DNA from: Candidatus Saccharicenans sp.
GTDB lineage: Bacteria; Acidobacteriota; Aminicenantia; Aminicenantales; Saccharicenantaceae
Reading direction: 5' to 3'
DNA: 64,000 nt
Assembly (NCBI GenBank): GCA_024653215.1
Contig: JANLFU010000003.1
Span: 62,001-126,000, forward strand
How positions within the stretch are numbered: the stretch's first letter is position 1; every line of letters starts with the position of its first letter. Made by a program: the position numbers and the translations under genes. The notes beneath the pieces are model-generated. The model made no database searches. It was not told where the DNA came from and saw nothing but the letters and a program-made list of their open reading frames with translations. Positions 62,740 to 64,000 of this stretch are shown piece after piece.

Positions 62740-64000
62740 TTATTTCCTCTTGCGGTCGACGAGGTGGCCTTCAGAATCGTATAGCTCGACTTCGAGCGGC
62801 ATCTGGCCCAGGGCGTGGGTGGCGCAGCTCAGGCAGGGGTCGTAGGCCCGGATGGCCACTTCCACCCGGTTGAGCATGCCCTCGGTTATCTCCGGCTTTT
62901 CTGAGATGTACTCCTCGGCTACCAGCCGGACCGCTTCGTTGTAAGCCTGGTTATTATTCGTGGTGGAAACTATCAGGTTGGCCATGGTCACCTGGTCATC
63001 GTCATTGATCCGGTAATGGTGGAACAACGTGCCGCGGGGGGCTTCGACCAGGCCGACGCCCTCGTGTTTCTTCTTGCCTTTCTTGACCAGGTTGTCTCCG
63101 GTAATGTCCTTGTCGTTCAGCAATTCTTTTATAACTTCTGCGGCGTGCAGGGCTTCGATCAACCTGGCCCAGTGGCTGTGCAGGGTCATGTTGTTGGGCT
63201 TTCCGCCCGTGTAGGCCTTGTATTCTTCAAATTCTTTCTGGGCCCGGGGGCTGGGAATGAAATCGCAGGTGTTAAGCCTGGCGATGGGGCCGACCCGGTA
63301 CCAGCCCTTTTCTTTGCCCAGCTTCTTCAGGTAGGGGAATTTCATGTAACTGTAATTTCGGACTTCTTCCCCGATGTAGTCCAGGTAATCCCGGTAGTCG
63401 ACATCGTTCAGGATTTTCCGGCCCTCGGCATCCACCGCCCGCAGCACCCCGTGGTAGAAATCCAGGGCCCCGTCCTTTCTGACCAGGCTCAGGTGGTTGG
63501 AGGGGAAGTGGGCAAAGCTGTCCAGGACAGCCCTGTTCTCCGCGTGCAGTTTCTTGAAGAGCTGGATGGCTTCCTGGGCCCAGTCGATCATGGTGTCGAT
63601 GTTGAAGGGGGCGGGCGACTTGAGGAAGAAATCTCTTTCTTCCGGGCTCAGGCTCTTGTTAACCCCGCCCGGTATGGCCCCGGTGCCGTGGATCTTTTTG
63701 CCGGCCGTGGCCTTGATTATCTCCTGCCCGAACTTCCGCATCAGGACGCCCTTAACCGCTATTTCCTTGTGGGTCTTAGCCACCCCGATGATGTTCCTCA
63801 CGGCCGGGTCGGCGTCAAAGCCGAACAGCAGGTCAGGCGAGGCCAGGTGGAAGAAATGCAGGGCATGGGACTGGAGCATCTGCCCGTAGTGCATCAGGCG
63901 GCGCAGCTTGTCCGCGGTCGGGGGCAGCTTTTCGGGTGGAACGCCGACGATTATGTCCATGGCCTTGGCCCCGGCCAGGTGATGGCTGACCGGGCAGATG
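62740..64000 (-). CDS. [NiFe] hydrogenase large (catalytic) subunit, group 3 type, N-terminus outside the window
   Basis: 420 residues visible, entering from the right edge. ICPVSHHLAGAKA at the cut end is the second half of the N-terminal RxCGxCPxxH nickel motif; the C-terminal motif DPCLSCATH (about 25 residues from the end) gives the other two Cys ligands. The peptide after that His (ALGQMPLEV onward) is removed by the maturation protease encoded next. The overall sequence suits cytoplasmic group 3 enzymes (Mvh, Hox or HydA types). Cys rather than selenocysteine is encoded at the active site. Electron-transfer subunits should lie beyond the window. Confidence 0.93.
   Translation of the reverse strand, partial: ICPVSHHLAGAKAMDIIVGVPPEKLPPTADKLRRLMHYGQMLQSHALHFFHLASPDLLFGFDADPAVRNIIGVAKTHKEIAVKGVLMRKFGQEIIKATAGKKIHGTGAIPGGVNKSLSPEERDFFLKSPAPFNIDTMIDWAQEAIQLFKKLHAENRAVLDSFAHFPSNHLSLVRKDGALDFYHGVLRAVDAEGRKILNDVDYRDYLDYIGEEVRNYSYMKFPYLKKLGKEKGWYRVGPIARLNTCDFIPSPRAQKEFEEYKAYTGGKPNNMTLHSHWARLIEALHAAEVIKELLNDKDITGDNLVKKGKKKHEGVGLVEAPRGTLFHHYRINDDDQVTMANLIVSTTNNNQAYNEAVRLVAEEYISEKPEITEGMLNRVEVAIRAYDPCLSCATHALGQMPLEVELYDSEGHLVDRKRK

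Noticed and set aside
1-64000. CRISPR arrays, insertion sequences, prophage or attachment sites
   Set aside because: No regularly spaced repeats, transposase or integrase genes, or phage proteins were seen.

Overview
The window is 64 kb of chromosome from a diderm, apparently anaerobic bacterium with a GC-rich genome. An LptD-type LPS translocon, a phosphate porin and a Wza-like exporter show an outer membrane. A [NiFe] hydrogenase with its maturation genes and a carbamate kinase/ornithine carbamoyltransferase pair fit fermentative or H2-linked life. Gene content and order suggest an Acidobacteria-related candidate phylum such as Aminicenantes (OP8). That is inference from memory of gene content, not a search. 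There are no phage, transposon, IS or CRISPR signatures; most genes are housekeeping in long co-directional runs.

Layout. (1) 1-5.9 kb, minus strand: a phosphate-starvation operon (porin, pstS, pstC, pstA, pstB, phoU, then a cut-off PhoB-like regulator) with a Pho-box-like direct repeat upstream. (2) 5.9-10.7 kb: purF (plus strand), a GDP-deoxyhexose reductase homologue lacking its catalytic Tyr, and lptD. (3) 10.8-20.1 kb, plus strand: an exopolysaccharide assembly and export cluster (outer-membrane barrel, Wza-like exporter, Wzc-like tyrosine kinase, PHP phosphatase, a small membrane-anchored protein, an O-antigen-ligase/polymerase, a TPR-like partner, a GH5 glycanase) with no glycosyltransferases. 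(4) 20.6-23.3 kb: the membrane half of an ATP synthase operon (atpZ-I-B-E) plus a BrkB-family protein. (5) 40.9-23.3 kb, minus strand: tRNA-Val followed by an 18-gene run, thrS-infC-rpmI-rplT-pheS-pheT-zapB-like-zapA-rny-ymdB-xseA-xseB-ispA-dxs-tlyA-nadK-glgA-trxA. (6) 41.0-47.1 kb, plus strand: a phosphodiesterase, then a four-gene operon of a cyclic-2,3-diphosphoglycerate-synthetase homologue, carbamate kinase, ornithine carbamoyltransferase and a 698-residue unrecognised multidomain protein. (7) 47.2-61.0 kb, minus strand: a SelB fragment without GTPase domain, rnr, an unknown gene, coaX, birA, valS, a pseudo-receiver, dnaE, guaA. (8) 61.2-64 kb, minus strand: the 3' part of a group-3-type [NiFe] hydrogenase operon (large subunit, maturation protease, hypB, hypA).

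Most notable points. infC appears to start at AUU behind a strong Shine-Dalgarno, and its 3' end overlaps rpmI out of frame by 104 nt. A SelB-like gene keeps the winged-helix SECIS-binding part but has lost the GTPase. The 698-residue protein in the carbamoyl-phosphate operon looks like a nucleic-acid-binding protein of new architecture. PheT lacks the tRNA-binding B2 domain. The hydrogenase protease has no ATG, GTG or TTG start. The zapA-rny gap is a candidate 6S RNA or structured leader. guaA and a phosphodiesterase gene look leaderless. No gene-free stretch exceeds about 300 bases except 40648-41014, which holds the tRNA and its promoter.
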